Assembly (NCBI RefSeq): GCF_009755885.1
Contig: NZ_VYIX01000003.1
Coordinates: 369,204-433,203 of the forward strand
Length of the DNA: 64,000 nt
Origin: Brachyspira sp. SAP_772
Lineage (GTDB): Bacteria > Spirochaetota > Brachyspiria > Brachyspirales > Brachyspiraceae
Direction of reading: 5' to 3'
The translations under genes were made by a program, and so were the position numbers. The notes under the pieces are model-generated. The model did no database searches and was not told the origin of the DNA. It worked only from the letters and a program-made list of their open reading frames with translations. Positions 19,147-28,810 of the stretch are shown piece after piece. How positions within the stretch are numbered: position 1 is the stretch's first letter; each line of letters opens with the position of its first letter.

Positions 19147-20931
19147 TTATTTAGAAGCCACATTACTTTCTTCATAAGCTTTCAAATATTCTTTAGCTTT
19201 ATCTTTATCTGCTGTTAAAACATTACCAGTATCAACTAATGGTGTAAGAGTAGTATAAGCCTTATAAGCATAACCATCATTAATAGCTATAAATGCATTT
19301 TGGTCCATAGAATATAAAATAGCCTTTCTTACATTAACATCTTTAGTAACATGTCCGTCTGACATATTAACAAAAGCAAATATTAAAGCATTACTTGGTA
19401 CTGTTTGAAGAACCAAATTGCTGTCACTTTCTATTACTTTAAGTTTATCAGCTACTATATCATATAATATATAAAGGTCTCCGCTTCTTAAAGAAGATAC
19501 AGCAGCATCTAAATCTTTTATGAATTTTATATTTATTGTTTTTATTTTAGGGAATTTATCAGTATCTGCCATAAATCCCGGATTTCTTTCTAAAACTATC
19601 TCATAATCATTTTTATAAACAGCAATATACTGTCCGCTAGTGTATAAAGTATTATTATAGCTATTTCCCTCTGTTATTGTTGATTCATCACCATAAGAAA
19701 TATCTTTTTGAGGGTCATAATTAGCAACATTATAAGTATTTACTTTTTTAATTTGTTTTTCACTTACTATACCAGCAGATTGATGTGCTAAATAATTAAG
19801 CACTTGAGGAAATGGTGTTACTGTTGTAACTTTTACTACTTGATATACTCCATTTTTATTATCAGCCTGAGCAGAAGAAGAAGTAAGGGAAGTTATAGGA
19901 GCAGGTAGGTTTTTAGAAAGTTCTGTATAAACATCACTTGCAGCTGTTTTAGCATTTTTAAGTTCATTTATATCAGTTACTATAGAAATTTTATCCATAC
20001 TGCTGTGAAGACTGTATGTTCTATGATTAGGAACACTATTTCTATCTTTAGCTCTGTTTAGTGAAAATACTACATCGCTAGCACCAACTCTCTCCCCGCT
20101 ATTAACTGCTTTTCTATCTTCTACTTTAGCAAAATATATATCATCTCTCAATATAAAATAATAATCTTTATTTCCATTTGCTATAGCATAATTGTATGAT
20201 AGAGAATTCTCTGTAGTTATTTGATCATTAGTAGTTAAAGTTACTATTCTCACATACATTTGATTATTAATAAAATTAATAGAACCATCATTTCCTTTTA
20301 TTGGGTCTAAAGAAGTTAATGAAGATAATGACTGGCTTATATATAAAGGCTCTGTTTCATTTTTTGCTTTATCTACAAATGATATTTCTCCTGCATTAAT
20401 AGAAGCAGCTTTATATATCTTCACTGTGTTTTCATCTAATATAGTTTTGTTGAAAGCTTGAGTTTTTACTCTATTGTATAGCGGTATAATATATGCATTT
20501 TCATCTATAATAATCTTTTCTATTTCAGAATATGTAGCTTTAGAATCTTCAAAAGACTCTGTTGCTGCTTTTTCTATGAGTTCATCTAATTGTACATTTG
20601 ATATTTTAGAAAAATTATAATCGCCATCAATTACAAATAATGACCTTACAGCATAATCTGGATTTCCTGTTACAGTATTCCAACTAGTGATTGCTATATC
20701 ATAATTATTAGCTTCCAACTGACCTATAAAACTTGCATAATCTGGAAGCATACTAATACTAGGATTAAATCCGCTTTTTGAAAGTATATCTCTCATTACA
20801 TTTAAAGATTTTTCATCAAATGATTGAGCAATAATCTTAATGTCTACTTTGTTTTCAATGGTTTCTGAAGATTTTCCACATGAAATTGTTAATAATAATA
20901 AAAATAATAAAACTAAAAATTGTTTATGCAT
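19147..20931 (-). CDS. oppA: Oligopeptide-binding lipoprotein OppA, apparently circularly permuted
   Basis: This is a 594-residue family-5 solute-binding protein with a lipoprotein signal (LTISC, Cys18) and an AAGGGG ribosome-binding site. The order of its parts is unusual. Residues 30-165 look like the end of a normal protein: YDIAITSWNTVTGNPDYAV, then QLDELIEKA and ENAYIIPLYNRV. Residues 200-594 look like the beginning: LDPIKGNDGS near 208, YFILRDDIYFA near 258, GASDVVFSLNRA near 283, IVLERNPGFM near 445 and DVNVRKAILYSMDQNAFI near 531, stopping after DKDKAKEYLKAYEESN, where the C-terminal lobe would normally start. Both parts together make one complete domain set. It heads the opp operon and should bind peptides outside the inner membrane. 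Confidence 0.88.
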   Translation of the reverse strand: MHKQFLVLLFLLLLTISCGKSSETIENKVDIKIIAQSFDEKSLNVMRDILSKSGFNPSISMLPDYASFIGQLEANNYDIAITSWNTVTGNPDYAVRSLFVIDGDYNFSKISNVQLDELIEKAATESFEDSKATYSEIEKIIIDENAYIIPLYNRVKTQAFNKTILDENTVKIYKAASINAGEISFVDKAKNETEPLYISQSLSSLTSLDPIKGNDGSINFINNQMYVRIVTLTTNDQITTENSLSYNYAIANGNKDYYFILRDDIYFAKVEDRKAVNSGERVGASDVVFSLNRAKDRNSVPNHRTYSLHSSMDKISIVTDINELKNAKTAASDVYTELSKNLPAPITSLTSSSAQADNKNGVYQVVKVTTVTPFPQVLNYLAHQSAGIVSEKQIKKVNTYNVANYDPQKDISYGDESTITEGNSYNNTLYTSGQYIAVYKNDYEIVLERNPGFMADTDKFPKIKTINIKFIKDLDAAVSSLRSGDLYILYDIVADKLKVIESDSNLVLQTVPSNALIFAFVNMSDGHVTKDVNVRKAILYSMDQNAFIAINDGYAYKAYTTLTPLVDTGNVLTADKDKAKEYLKAYEESNVASK

Positions 20932-21148
20932 TTGAATACCCCTTGTGAATATTAATATGATTTTAATTTAGATAATGATGTTTATTTATAGACTAACTGC
21001 CTATTTAAAAGAATTTTATAGATGAGGAAAATAGTAAATTAAAGGAAAAAACATAAAACGTATACCTTATACTAATGATTTTTGAGTATATATTAAAATA
21101 TAAAAAAATCAATTAATTTTTAATTAGTTTTAATAAAAAATACTTTTT

Positions 21149-21190
21149 AAAATAAAAAAATCCGTAAGAGCCTTTTAAAGCTAATACGGA
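21149..21190 (-). terminator. Rho-independent terminator of the toxin-immunity module
   Basis: Read on the minus strand, a hairpin with ends TCCGTA and TACGGA plus inner paired bases is followed directly by TTTTTTTATTTT. It lies 26 bases after the immunity gene stop. Its downstream arm and T tract are identical over 22 bases to the terminator after the V-ATPase operon on the far side of the module. Confidence 0.85.
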
Positions 21191-21215
21191 CTTAATAAGT
21201 CATATAAAAAAATAA

Positions 21216-21611
21216 TTATTTCAATTCATTAAGCAAAAAATCTTCTAAATTATTAGATACTATTTTATTATGACCTGATGGAGTCCACTCTATCACTTGT
21301 CCCTTAGTATTCACCAATACCAAAAGTCCATCAACTCCAACATTTTGTAAAACTAAACAATCTTTTGGAAAACTATCATTTAATTCTCTTTCTTCTAAAG
21401 TTGCCTTTAATATGTTTCTATATCCTTTAACTCCAAGTCCAAAAAACTCTTTATCTTTATAGCTAAATAAACATATATCTTTTAAATAAAGACACATAGA
21501 CTTATCTAACTTTAAATTAAGTTTATCTTCTAATTCTTTAATATTACTATCTGTTACATTTCTATCTTTATAAATATCTAATTCAATAAGTTTTTGTTTT
21601 AATCTATTCAT
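21216..21611 (-). CDS. SMI1/KNR4 (SUKH) family protein, probable immunity protein
   Basis: The 131-residue acidic protein fits the SUKH superfamily: an N-terminal helix with IKELEDKLNLKLDKSMCLYL, a central FGLGVKGYRN turn, LVLQNVGVDGLLVLVNTKG strands and a final helix EDFLLNEL. SUKH proteins are the commonest immunity proteins in bacterial polymorphic toxin systems and often pair with HNH-type nucleases. It is 38 bases downstream of the LHH nuclease gene, the usual toxin-then-immunity order, and is the last gene before a terminator. Binding to the toxin is inferred from this arrangement, not shown. Confidence 0.78.
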   Translation of the reverse strand: MNRLKQKLIELDIYKDRNVTDSNIKELEDKLNLKLDKSMCLYLKDICLFSYKDKEFFGLGVKGYRNILKATLEERELNDSFPKDCLVLQNVGVDGLLVLVNTKGQVIEWTPSGHNKIVSNNLEDFLLNELK

Positions 21612-21649
21612 AATATAACTCCAATTAAATTTTGTATTTAATAATTTAT

Positions 21650-22201
21650 TTATTCTTCTATCTGTTTAGCTCTAGCCTGCCAATATTCCCTACGTTCTTC
21701 ATTAAATTTCTCTCTATCAATTTCAGATTCTTTTTTTAAATCATGAAGTGTTGTATGATTATTTTTTCCTCTGTGTTCTTCTTTAGTTAACTCTGCTAAA
21801 GGAGAATCAGGCTTTTGACCTATATGATGAAGCTCTATAGGGTTGCCGTCTTTATCAAGTGGGGCTTTACCATCTTTCATTAATTCTAAATTTGTTTTTC
21901 CTGTATCTTCATCTATTTGATTATAGTCTATATCAGTTCTTTCAAGAGTTGGCTTTCCATTAACCTTTCCCTCTTTTAGAGGAGCATTTTTGTATACATC
22001 TAACTCTTCTTTAGTTCTAATACTATCATTAATCTCTTTTGAAAAAGGACTATTTTCTTCTATTTTTTTAGCATCTTCTGGAGACTTTTCCATATTACTA
22101 GTTTGACTTACATCAGATTTTATATCTTTAAAATCAGGAATAATATCTTTCTCTTTATTTTTTATATTTTCAGATTCTAAATTTTCGTATGTTTTTTCCA
22201 T
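21650..22201 (-). CDS. LHH-type HNH/ENDO VII nuclease toxin
   Basis: The C-terminal 90 residues match the LHH group of HNH/endonuclease VII toxins: ERTDIDYNQIDEDTGKTNLE, GNPIELHHIGQ with the paired histidines, SPLAELTKEEHRG and NNHTTLHD. The N-terminal 80 or so residues are hydrophilic and disordered-looking, without a signal peptide or any delivery domain I recognise (LXG, PAAR, RHS, filamentous haemagglutinin). I start it at the ATG giving MEKTYENLE, which has AAGGAG nine bases upstream; a frame 23 codons longer overlaps the previous gene and lacks such a site. The product is 183 residues. It starts four bases after the HerA-like gene, so the two are coupled. Confidence 0.82.
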   Translation of the reverse strand: MEKTYENLESENIKNKEKDIIPDFKDIKSDVSQTSNMEKSPEDAKKIEENSPFSKEINDSIRTKEELDVYKNAPLKEGKVNGKPTLERTDIDYNQIDEDTGKTNLELMKDGKAPLDKDGNPIELHHIGQKPDSPLAELTKEEHRGKNNHTTLHDLKKESEIDREKFNEERREYWQARAKQIEE

Positions 22202-22205
22202 ACAA

Positions 22206-25200
22206 TTATACTCCTTTATTATAAAAATTTTCAACCCAATCACTATATTTATCAATTTTGCAAATTCCAATATTACTAGAATGCATTAACATTAAATTCA
22301 TAGCCTCTAAAATATATTTTCTATCAAGCCCATTATCTATATTTTCAATATCTCTAATAATATTATTATGCCATATTTGAAAATCAGTATATTCCTGATT
22401 AGAAATCAATAAATCACTGCCATTTAATATATCATATACAGCTAATGAAAGTTTTGCATTATCAATTCTTTCACTTTTAAATATTTCCCTAATATTAATC
22501 TTTGCTGACTCAGCAATATTAATATCATCTAAAGAAGAAATAATATTAGAATCAATATTTTCATTCAATGATTTCTGTACTAAACATTTTAATATATTAC
22601 CTTTGCTTGATTTATTTTCTATAAAGTTTTTATCTTCTATCTTATATGATTTTCCTTCTTCAATAGAATCATAATATTCAACTTTACATAAAACGCTATC
22701 AATCCAATTATTTTGATATACTGCTGCAACACCTGTATGAAGTTTTGCTAATTCTTCTATTTTATCATCATTAAGTCCAGCTGCTTTTCCAACCATTTCT
22801 CTGTCTGAATATTCAGGAAGTCTTAAAATAATCTTTGTATTAGTATTTCTTATAGCCGACATATCCACTGCTGAAGGGGATTGATCTGCTATAATAAATC
22901 CTTCTCCATAAGTACGCATTTCAGCAATAGAGTTTGAAAGCATCTCAACTGATTTTCCTACCAAATTAGAGCTCTCACTAACTTGTTCAGTAGATGTTCT
23001 TTTTAATATGTTATGAGCTTCTTCTAATATAGTAACATGTTTTAAATTCTGATTCATTGCTTGAGATGATGTTCTGTACTCTGAAAGCTTCATTATAAGT
23101 ATACCCATTATCATTGATTTAGTTTCTAATGAACCAATTCTGCTTAAATCAACTATAACATTTTCATCAAACAATATTTTCTCATCTATTTCTTTAGATG
23201 AAAATATTCTTCCTATTATACCATTGGTAAGAGATTTAACTCTTGTAACCAATGAACCTGTATAATTGCTTTTTACTTCCTGAGAATAATCAGAAGATTC
23301 TATAACTTTTTTTAAATTATTCAAAACATCTATAAAATTAGGAAATATATTATCTCCGTATTTATTTACAGACATATCCAAATCCCATCCAGTATTAATA
23401 TAAGATTTTTCAATAGCCTCTTTTAAAACTGCAGGCATAGCAGCATACATAGGCCAGCAAACATTGAATATATCTATAAGTCTATCAATATGTTCAAGTA
23501 CATGTATACTTTTATTAAAGCTAAAAGGATTAATTCTTAAAAGTTCAGTATGGTAAGGATTAGTACCAAACACATGAACATCTTTTCTGTGACCAAATAC
23601 ATTTTTATATTCACCCTTAGCAGGTTCTATAACCATAAATTTTATATTTTTTATTATAAACTTTGATATTATATTATAAATTGTATTTGATTTTCCTGAA
23701 CCAGTAGAACCTGTTATAAAAGTATGTGAAGCCAAACTTTTTAAATTAAGATTAACTTCTCTATTTTCTTCTTTTCCAAAATGAAATATTTTTCCTATAT
23801 TAATACTATTTCTATCATCTATATTATCATAAGAAACTATTTCTCTAGAAAAAGGAGTATATTTTATAACGGGAACTCCCGCAACACTTTTTTGAGGAAG
23901 ACCAGCCTGTATAGCTAATTCCATACTGCTTATTGTAACAGCAGGTGAAAAATTAGGCATTGTGTCATCTATATGAAACATAGGATGATACATTTTTGAT
24001 ATATAATTTAATACTTCTATTCTGTTTCTATTTTCATCATTCCATAAATTAATAGCCCCTATTTCTACAGAAGAACCTTCCCCTCTTATCAAAGACTGAT
24101 ACATACTTGAAACAACCCTATTTGTTTGTACATTATCTGTTATAAAATATGCAGCACTATTCCATACTCCTACATCTGCACATTCATTTATACGCTCCAA
24201 TTGACTATCTATTTTATCTAAAATATTAGTAACCATTTTGTTTTCAGAAGTAACTTGCAAAGATTTATCATTACCTGTTGTTTTTGAAGTGCCTTCGGAA
24301 GTGGAAGAATCTTTTGTATCTGTATCACTGCGACCAATGGTATGCGATTTAGCAGTACCATAACTCCTAGCAAGCCCCATATTAATAGAAGAAAAAACTG
24401 TATTAGCCACTGTTGTTGCTACTGATGTACCTACAGTATTTATCAATGTCTTTCCAACTATTGTACCAATTGTTTGAGCCATTCCAATTGTTTTGGCTAT
24501 GCCACTAGTAGTAGCCCATCCTTTTGAAGCACTAATACTTCCTCCCAATCCTACATTTGCCACTTTAGCATTTACTCCTACACTGCCTCCTACACTTGCT
24601 CCTACTGAAGTAGAATCTGTTTTAGCATATGAATTTGTATTGCTTACACTTTCAGTATTTGATATACTTTCACTTGTGCTTTCTCCTATAGACTGGCTAT
24701 TAAATTGGGAATTAGTAACTGAGTTGGTTGTACTATTTCCAAATGTTTTTCCTACAGAGAAAGTTGTTGTTTTTGATTTTGTTTCTGTGTCTGATATACT
24801 TTTTGATATTGAATGGGAAATACCTTCTGTAAGAGTTTTTGTAACAGCTTCGCTTTCATTTGTAGAATAGCTTAAATGGGTTGTTCTAAAAGGAGATAAT
24901 TGACTGTAAATACTCTCATATCCGCTTTTAATAGCTGATATCTCATTTTGCATTATAGGGTCTGATATTATAACAATAGTATATTTTTCCCCTCTCATAG
25001 CATCTATTAATTTTTCTATACCCTGAGTAAAAGAATTATTATCATCTTTTATATCAATCTTTTTTACCCCTGCTATAGAAGAACATGATGAAATGATATT
25101 ACAATCTCTTGATATGTTATTTAATGTATGTTTAATTTTATCATTATCTACATTAGAAAGTTCTGTGCCTGAAAATATTCCTGTAATAGAATTTTTTAAT

Positions 25201-25658
25201 ACTTCCTTAGAGCTATTTAAAATACTATTTGCAGATGATGTGCTATTAATATCATCTATATTTTTTATGCCTATATATAAGTTTATTTCATTTTCATTAC
25301 TTTCAATAATAGTTATAACTGATGAATTAGTATTATAAATAGCCTGATACAATGAAGAAAGTTTTATTTGATTATTTTCATTATTCTCAAAAACCAATCT
25401 ATTAATCTTATAAAATCTTATATAATCAGATACATCCTTATTCTTAAGCTCATCAGTTAATGGAACTATATCCAAATTAGAAATAGTAGGCAAATATTTT
25501 TTCATAACAGCAATATCTGCCTTTATTAGAGAATTTATAAGTTCACTATTATCTCTAAGAAAATCTTCTTGTATCTTTAATTTAGGTGAATCTTTATTAA
25601 CCTCAAGATACTGAAGATTTGTATTTACATCTTTTTTTTTACCATTTTCTTCTAACAT
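22206..25658 (-). CDS. HerA/FtsK-like ATPase with a Ser/Gly-rich central region
   Basis: The 1150-residue protein ends in a HerA/DUF87-type motor: Walker A GSTGSGKSN at about 650-658, Walker B VTILEEAH at 875-882, IIADQSPS at 922-929 and LRLPEYSDRE near 946, a probable arginine-finger area. The N-terminal 250 residues are unassigned. Residues 260-465 are extraordinary: a Ser/Thr/Asn-rich run followed by a Gly/Ala/Val-rich stretch (about 350-440) with hydrophobic repeats such as SVGASVGGSVGV and IGMAQTIGTIVGK. That stretch could insert in membrane or form a beta-rich tube. HerA-type motors pump DNA or protein through rings. The gene sits between a dynamin-like GTPase (8-base gap) and a nuclease toxin (4-base gap), suggesting it handles toxin or target DNA. 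A plus-strand frame across it is a shadow. Confidence 0.8.
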   Translation of the reverse strand: MLEENGKKKDVNTNLQYLEVNKDSPKLKIQEDFLRDNSELINSLIKADIAVMKKYLPTISNLDIVPLTDELKNKDVSDYIRFYKINRLVFENNENNQIKLSSLYQAIYNTNSSVITIIESNENEINLYIGIKNIDDINSTSSANSILNSSKEVLKNSITGIFSGTELSNVDNDKIKHTLNNISRDCNIISSCSSIAGVKKIDIKDDNNSFTQGIEKLIDAMRGEKYTIVIISDPIMQNEISAIKSGYESIYSQLSPFRTTHLSYSTNESEAVTKTLTEGISHSISKSISDTETKSKTTTFSVGKTFGNSTTNSVTNSQFNSQSIGESTSESISNTESVSNTNSYAKTDSTSVGASVGGSVGVNAKVANVGLGGSISASKGWATTSGIAKTIGMAQTIGTIVGKTLINTVGTSVATTVANTVFSSINMGLARSYGTAKSHTIGRSDTDTKDSSTSEGTSKTTGNDKSLQVTSENKMVTNILDKIDSQLERINECADVGVWNSAAYFITDNVQTNRVVSSMYQSLIRGEGSSVEIGAINLWNDENRNRIEVLNYISKMYHPMFHIDDTMPNFSPAVTISSMELAIQAGLPQKSVAGVPVIKYTPFSREIVSYDNIDDRNSINIGKIFHFGKEENREVNLNLKSLASHTFITGSTGSGKSNTIYNIISKFIIKNIKFMVIEPAKGEYKNVFGHRKDVHVFGTNPYHTELLRINPFSFNKSIHVLEHIDRLIDIFNVCWPMYAAMPAVLKEAIEKSYINTGWDLDMSVNKYGDNIFPNFIDVLNNLKKVIESSDYSQEVKSNYTGSLVTRVKSLTNGIIGRIFSSKEIDEKILFDENVIVDLSRIGSLETKSMIMGILIMKLSEYRTSSQAMNQNLKHVTILEEAHNILKRTSTEQVSESSNLVGKSVEMLSNSIAEMRTYGEGFIIADQSPSAVDMSAIRNTNTKIILRLPEYSDREMVGKAAGLNDDKIEELAKLHTGVAAVYQNNWIDSVLCKVEYYDSIEEGKSYKIEDKNFIENKSSKGNILKCLVQKSLNENIDSNIISSLDDINIAESAKINIREIFKSERIDNAKLSLAVYDILNGSDLLISNQEYTDFQIWHNNIIRDIENIDNGLDRKYILEAMNLMLMHSSNIGICKIDKYSDWVENFYNKGV

Positions 25659-25666
25659 AATAAATC

Positions 25667-28120
25667 CTATAAAGTGATAATATCTTCTAATTTTGATTTA
25701 ATATCTTGTATCCATGCCAATTTGTTTTTTTCTTTTTCTATAAATTGTTCTAATTCTTCTTTAGTGATATTTTTATATTTTAAATCTTCTTTTTTTGATT
25801 TTAGAACATATTCTAGTTTCTCTATTTCTGATAAAATATAACTCTTTAAATTATCAATATTTTCAATAGAATTCTCTGTTATATTATCAATCTCCTCTCT
25901 CATATCATTTATTAATTTATTAAAAACATTCTCATTATACTCTTTTATATTAAACTCATCCCATAATCTTATATCCCAAGATTGTATATCCCACCATTTA
26001 TCTTTAAACTCAGGTTTTAGTTCTATTTTTCTATTCAATATATAATTATTTAATGTATTATTAATATCATTAATAGAGCATCTGTCAAATAGAGTTTCAG
26101 ATTCAATTGACAGCTCTTTAGATATAAATTTATACATGGATAATTCATTAAGCGTATTATAAATACTTATTTTATATTCATTAATTATATTTTTTAAAAT
26201 AAGATTTATATTTTCATTTAAATAAGAATCTAATTCTACAGTTAATTGACTTAATAGTTCTTTTATCATATTATTGATATTAATTGTATATTCTTTTTGT
26301 TCTGGTATACTAATATTGTAGTTTTCATAATCATTGCCTTCTATTAATATAACATTCTCATTTCCATTTAAAGCACTTCTAGGAGTATTAGAGACTTTGC
26401 TATATAAGCTATGAATTACATCTTTAAGATCATCAATTCCCTTTTGCACATTATCTTTAACACTATTAATTCCTTTTTGAACATTATATCCAAACGATTT
26501 TTTTATAGTATCTTCAAATACTATATTCATTTCTTTGCGTAACCTTTCAGAAAAATTATTAAAAATATCTTCAAAATCTGTTTTAATTTTATCATACATA
26601 TCTAATTTATTAATTTTATCACGGAAATATGGAATAGCAGATTCACAGAACTTTATTTGTTCTTCCATTTTCATAATTGTTTCTGAAATATAGCTGTTTT
26701 CATCTTCTTTTTTTACAAGTATTTCATTTATTTTATCTATAAAATTATTTTCATCTATATATAATAAAAATGATTTTATAGCCTTTTCCATTTTCTCAGC
26801 CATAGCATATTTTTCTAAATAATCTTTTATACCAAATTCAAGAGCAGGAATGCCTGAATATATTAAAATCTTTTCCAAATCATCTTTAGGATTATTTAAT
26901 ATATTTTCAATTTTTAATTTATTATTTTTTGAAATAGAAGAATATTGATTGAGATTAAACTCCTCATATTCTTCAAATAAATATCTTGAAGAATCAAAAA
27001 AAGATTTATTTTGCCTATTTCTTAAATCTTCTTTTTTATTTATTAATTTAATAATCATAGCCATTCTTGCAGATACAAAATATATATTTGGATTTACTAT
27101 TTCAAAATCTTTTAAATATTGAATCACTTCTCTATGAAGCTGTTCAATAGAATCTCCGCTATCTATATCAAGTTCATCTACTTTATTAACAACAAAAATA
27201 AATCTGTCTTTTCCCTGTCTTCCACCCCTTTTCATAGCTTTTGAAATATCTTCTAATAATAATCTATTGTCTGTACTTTGATGAACTCCATCTATAACAT
27301 ATAAAATTAAAGGATCAGATTTATTAATAACTTTTCTAGTTTTTTCTTTATGTGTTTTATCACTGAAATTATTAGGGCCGGGGGTATCAAGTAAAACGAG
27401 CTCTAAAGTATCAGTATCTACAAATGGTATATCCATCTCTAAATCTATATAATGAACTTTTTCATCATCATTAAATTTTCTAATTATATCTATATCAGCA
27501 TTATCTGACCTGTATGATTCATCATCAATTATATTTTCATTCTCATCTCTGCATAATACTGAAATATTATCCGAATTATCAACATCTTTAATTCTAATTA
27601 TAGTAGAAGTACAAGCCTGTTTTTTCGAAGGCATAAGTTCTTTACCCAATAAAGAATTTATCAAAGTAGATTTTCCGCTGCTTACTGTAGCAACAACAGC
27701 TATTTCAAATTCTTTATTAATATCAGAATAAAATCTAGCAAATATATTTTCATCTTTCAATTCATCTATAGGAGATTCTTCTTTTATAGAATTGAATAAT
27801 TTTACCAATTCATGTAATCTTGTATCTATTGATTTTACTTCATGCAATGAAGATTTAATATTAGTCTTATGTTTTTTATTAAATTCATCTATTTCAAATT
27901 GAATATCATCATAATCAAAAGAAGTACCCTTAAAATTCAAAACAAAATCTTCATTTATAACTTCATATAATTCAGGAATAAATTTATGAATCCAAGACTG
28001 GAGTCTTTTACTATCTCTGCTGTAACTATATATTTTAGATTCAGGATCAAATTTTATTCCATTTTCTTCTAATTTAAATTCCAAAGTAAAAGGATTATAC
28101 TCAAAATAAACTTCTTTCAT
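25667..28120 (-). CDS. Bacterial dynamin-like GTPase
   Basis: The 817-residue protein has a dynamin-type G domain: P-loop TVSSGKST near residues 145-152, a threonine-rich G2 area (KQACTSTIIR), G3 DTPGPN near 245-250 and G4 NKVD near 312-315. After this come long charged helices, with likely coiled coils around 450-560 and at the C-terminus (residues 745-815), as in stalk domains of bacterial dynamins. About 100 residues of unknown fold precede the G domain. Such proteins remodel or tether membranes. It is the first gene of the four-gene module and is read toward the HerA-like gene. The upstream gap holds the V-ATPase operon terminator. Confidence 0.85.
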   Translation of the reverse strand: MKEVYFEYNPFTLEFKLEENGIKFDPESKIYSYSRDSKRLQSWIHKFIPELYEVINEDFVLNFKGTSFDYDDIQFEIDEFNKKHKTNIKSSLHEVKSIDTRLHELVKLFNSIKEESPIDELKDENIFARFYSDINKEFEIAVVATVSSGKSTLINSLLGKELMPSKKQACTSTIIRIKDVDNSDNISVLCRDENENIIDDESYRSDNADIDIIRKFNDDEKVHYIDLEMDIPFVDTDTLELVLLDTPGPNNFSDKTHKEKTRKVINKSDPLILYVIDGVHQSTDNRLLLEDISKAMKRGGRQGKDRFIFVVNKVDELDIDSGDSIEQLHREVIQYLKDFEIVNPNIYFVSARMAMIIKLINKKEDLRNRQNKSFFDSSRYLFEEYEEFNLNQYSSISKNNKLKIENILNNPKDDLEKILIYSGIPALEFGIKDYLEKYAMAEKMEKAIKSFLLYIDENNFIDKINEILVKKEDENSYISETIMKMEEQIKFCESAIPYFRDKINKLDMYDKIKTDFEDIFNNFSERLRKEMNIVFEDTIKKSFGYNVQKGINSVKDNVQKGIDDLKDVIHSLYSKVSNTPRSALNGNENVILIEGNDYENYNISIPEQKEYTININNMIKELLSQLTVELDSYLNENINLILKNIINEYKISIYNTLNELSMYKFISKELSIESETLFDRCSINDINNTLNNYILNRKIELKPEFKDKWWDIQSWDIRLWDEFNIKEYNENVFNKLINDMREEIDNITENSIENIDNLKSYILSEIEKLEYVLKSKKEDLKYKNITKEELEQFIEKEKNKLAWIQDIKSKLEDIITL

Positions 28121-28202
28121 ACTATTACACCAACTAAAAAATTATAAAAATATAGTTAACATATTTTACTATATAAATATAAAAAATCAAATAAAATTTA
28201 TA

Positions 28203-28250
28203 AAAATAAAAAAATCCGTAAGAGTCTATTACAACTCCTACGGATTTTAT
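28203..28250 (-). terminator. Bidirectional terminator after the V-ATPase operon
   Basis: The two arms, AAAATCCGTAAGAG and CTCCTACGGATTTT, pair with a single mismatch around a short loop. T tracts occur on both sides, strongest on the minus strand, where it ends the V-ATPase message 29 bases after ntpK. The first 22 bases are identical to the terminator on the other side of the toxin module. Confidence 0.9.
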
Positions 28251-28278
28251 TTATTTCACTTTTATTAATCAATAATTA

Positions 28279-28806
<528 letters not shown>

Positions 28807-28810
28807 CTAA

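Noticed and set aside
22202-22270. 23-codon longer start for the LHH toxin
   Set aside because: The extension overlaps the end of the ATPase gene and lacks a ribosome-binding site, while the shorter start has AAGGAG at nine bases.
24493-24870. 125-codon plus-strand frame within the HerA-like gene
   Set aside because: It mirrors the Ser/Gly-rich region on the opposite strand and has no independent support.
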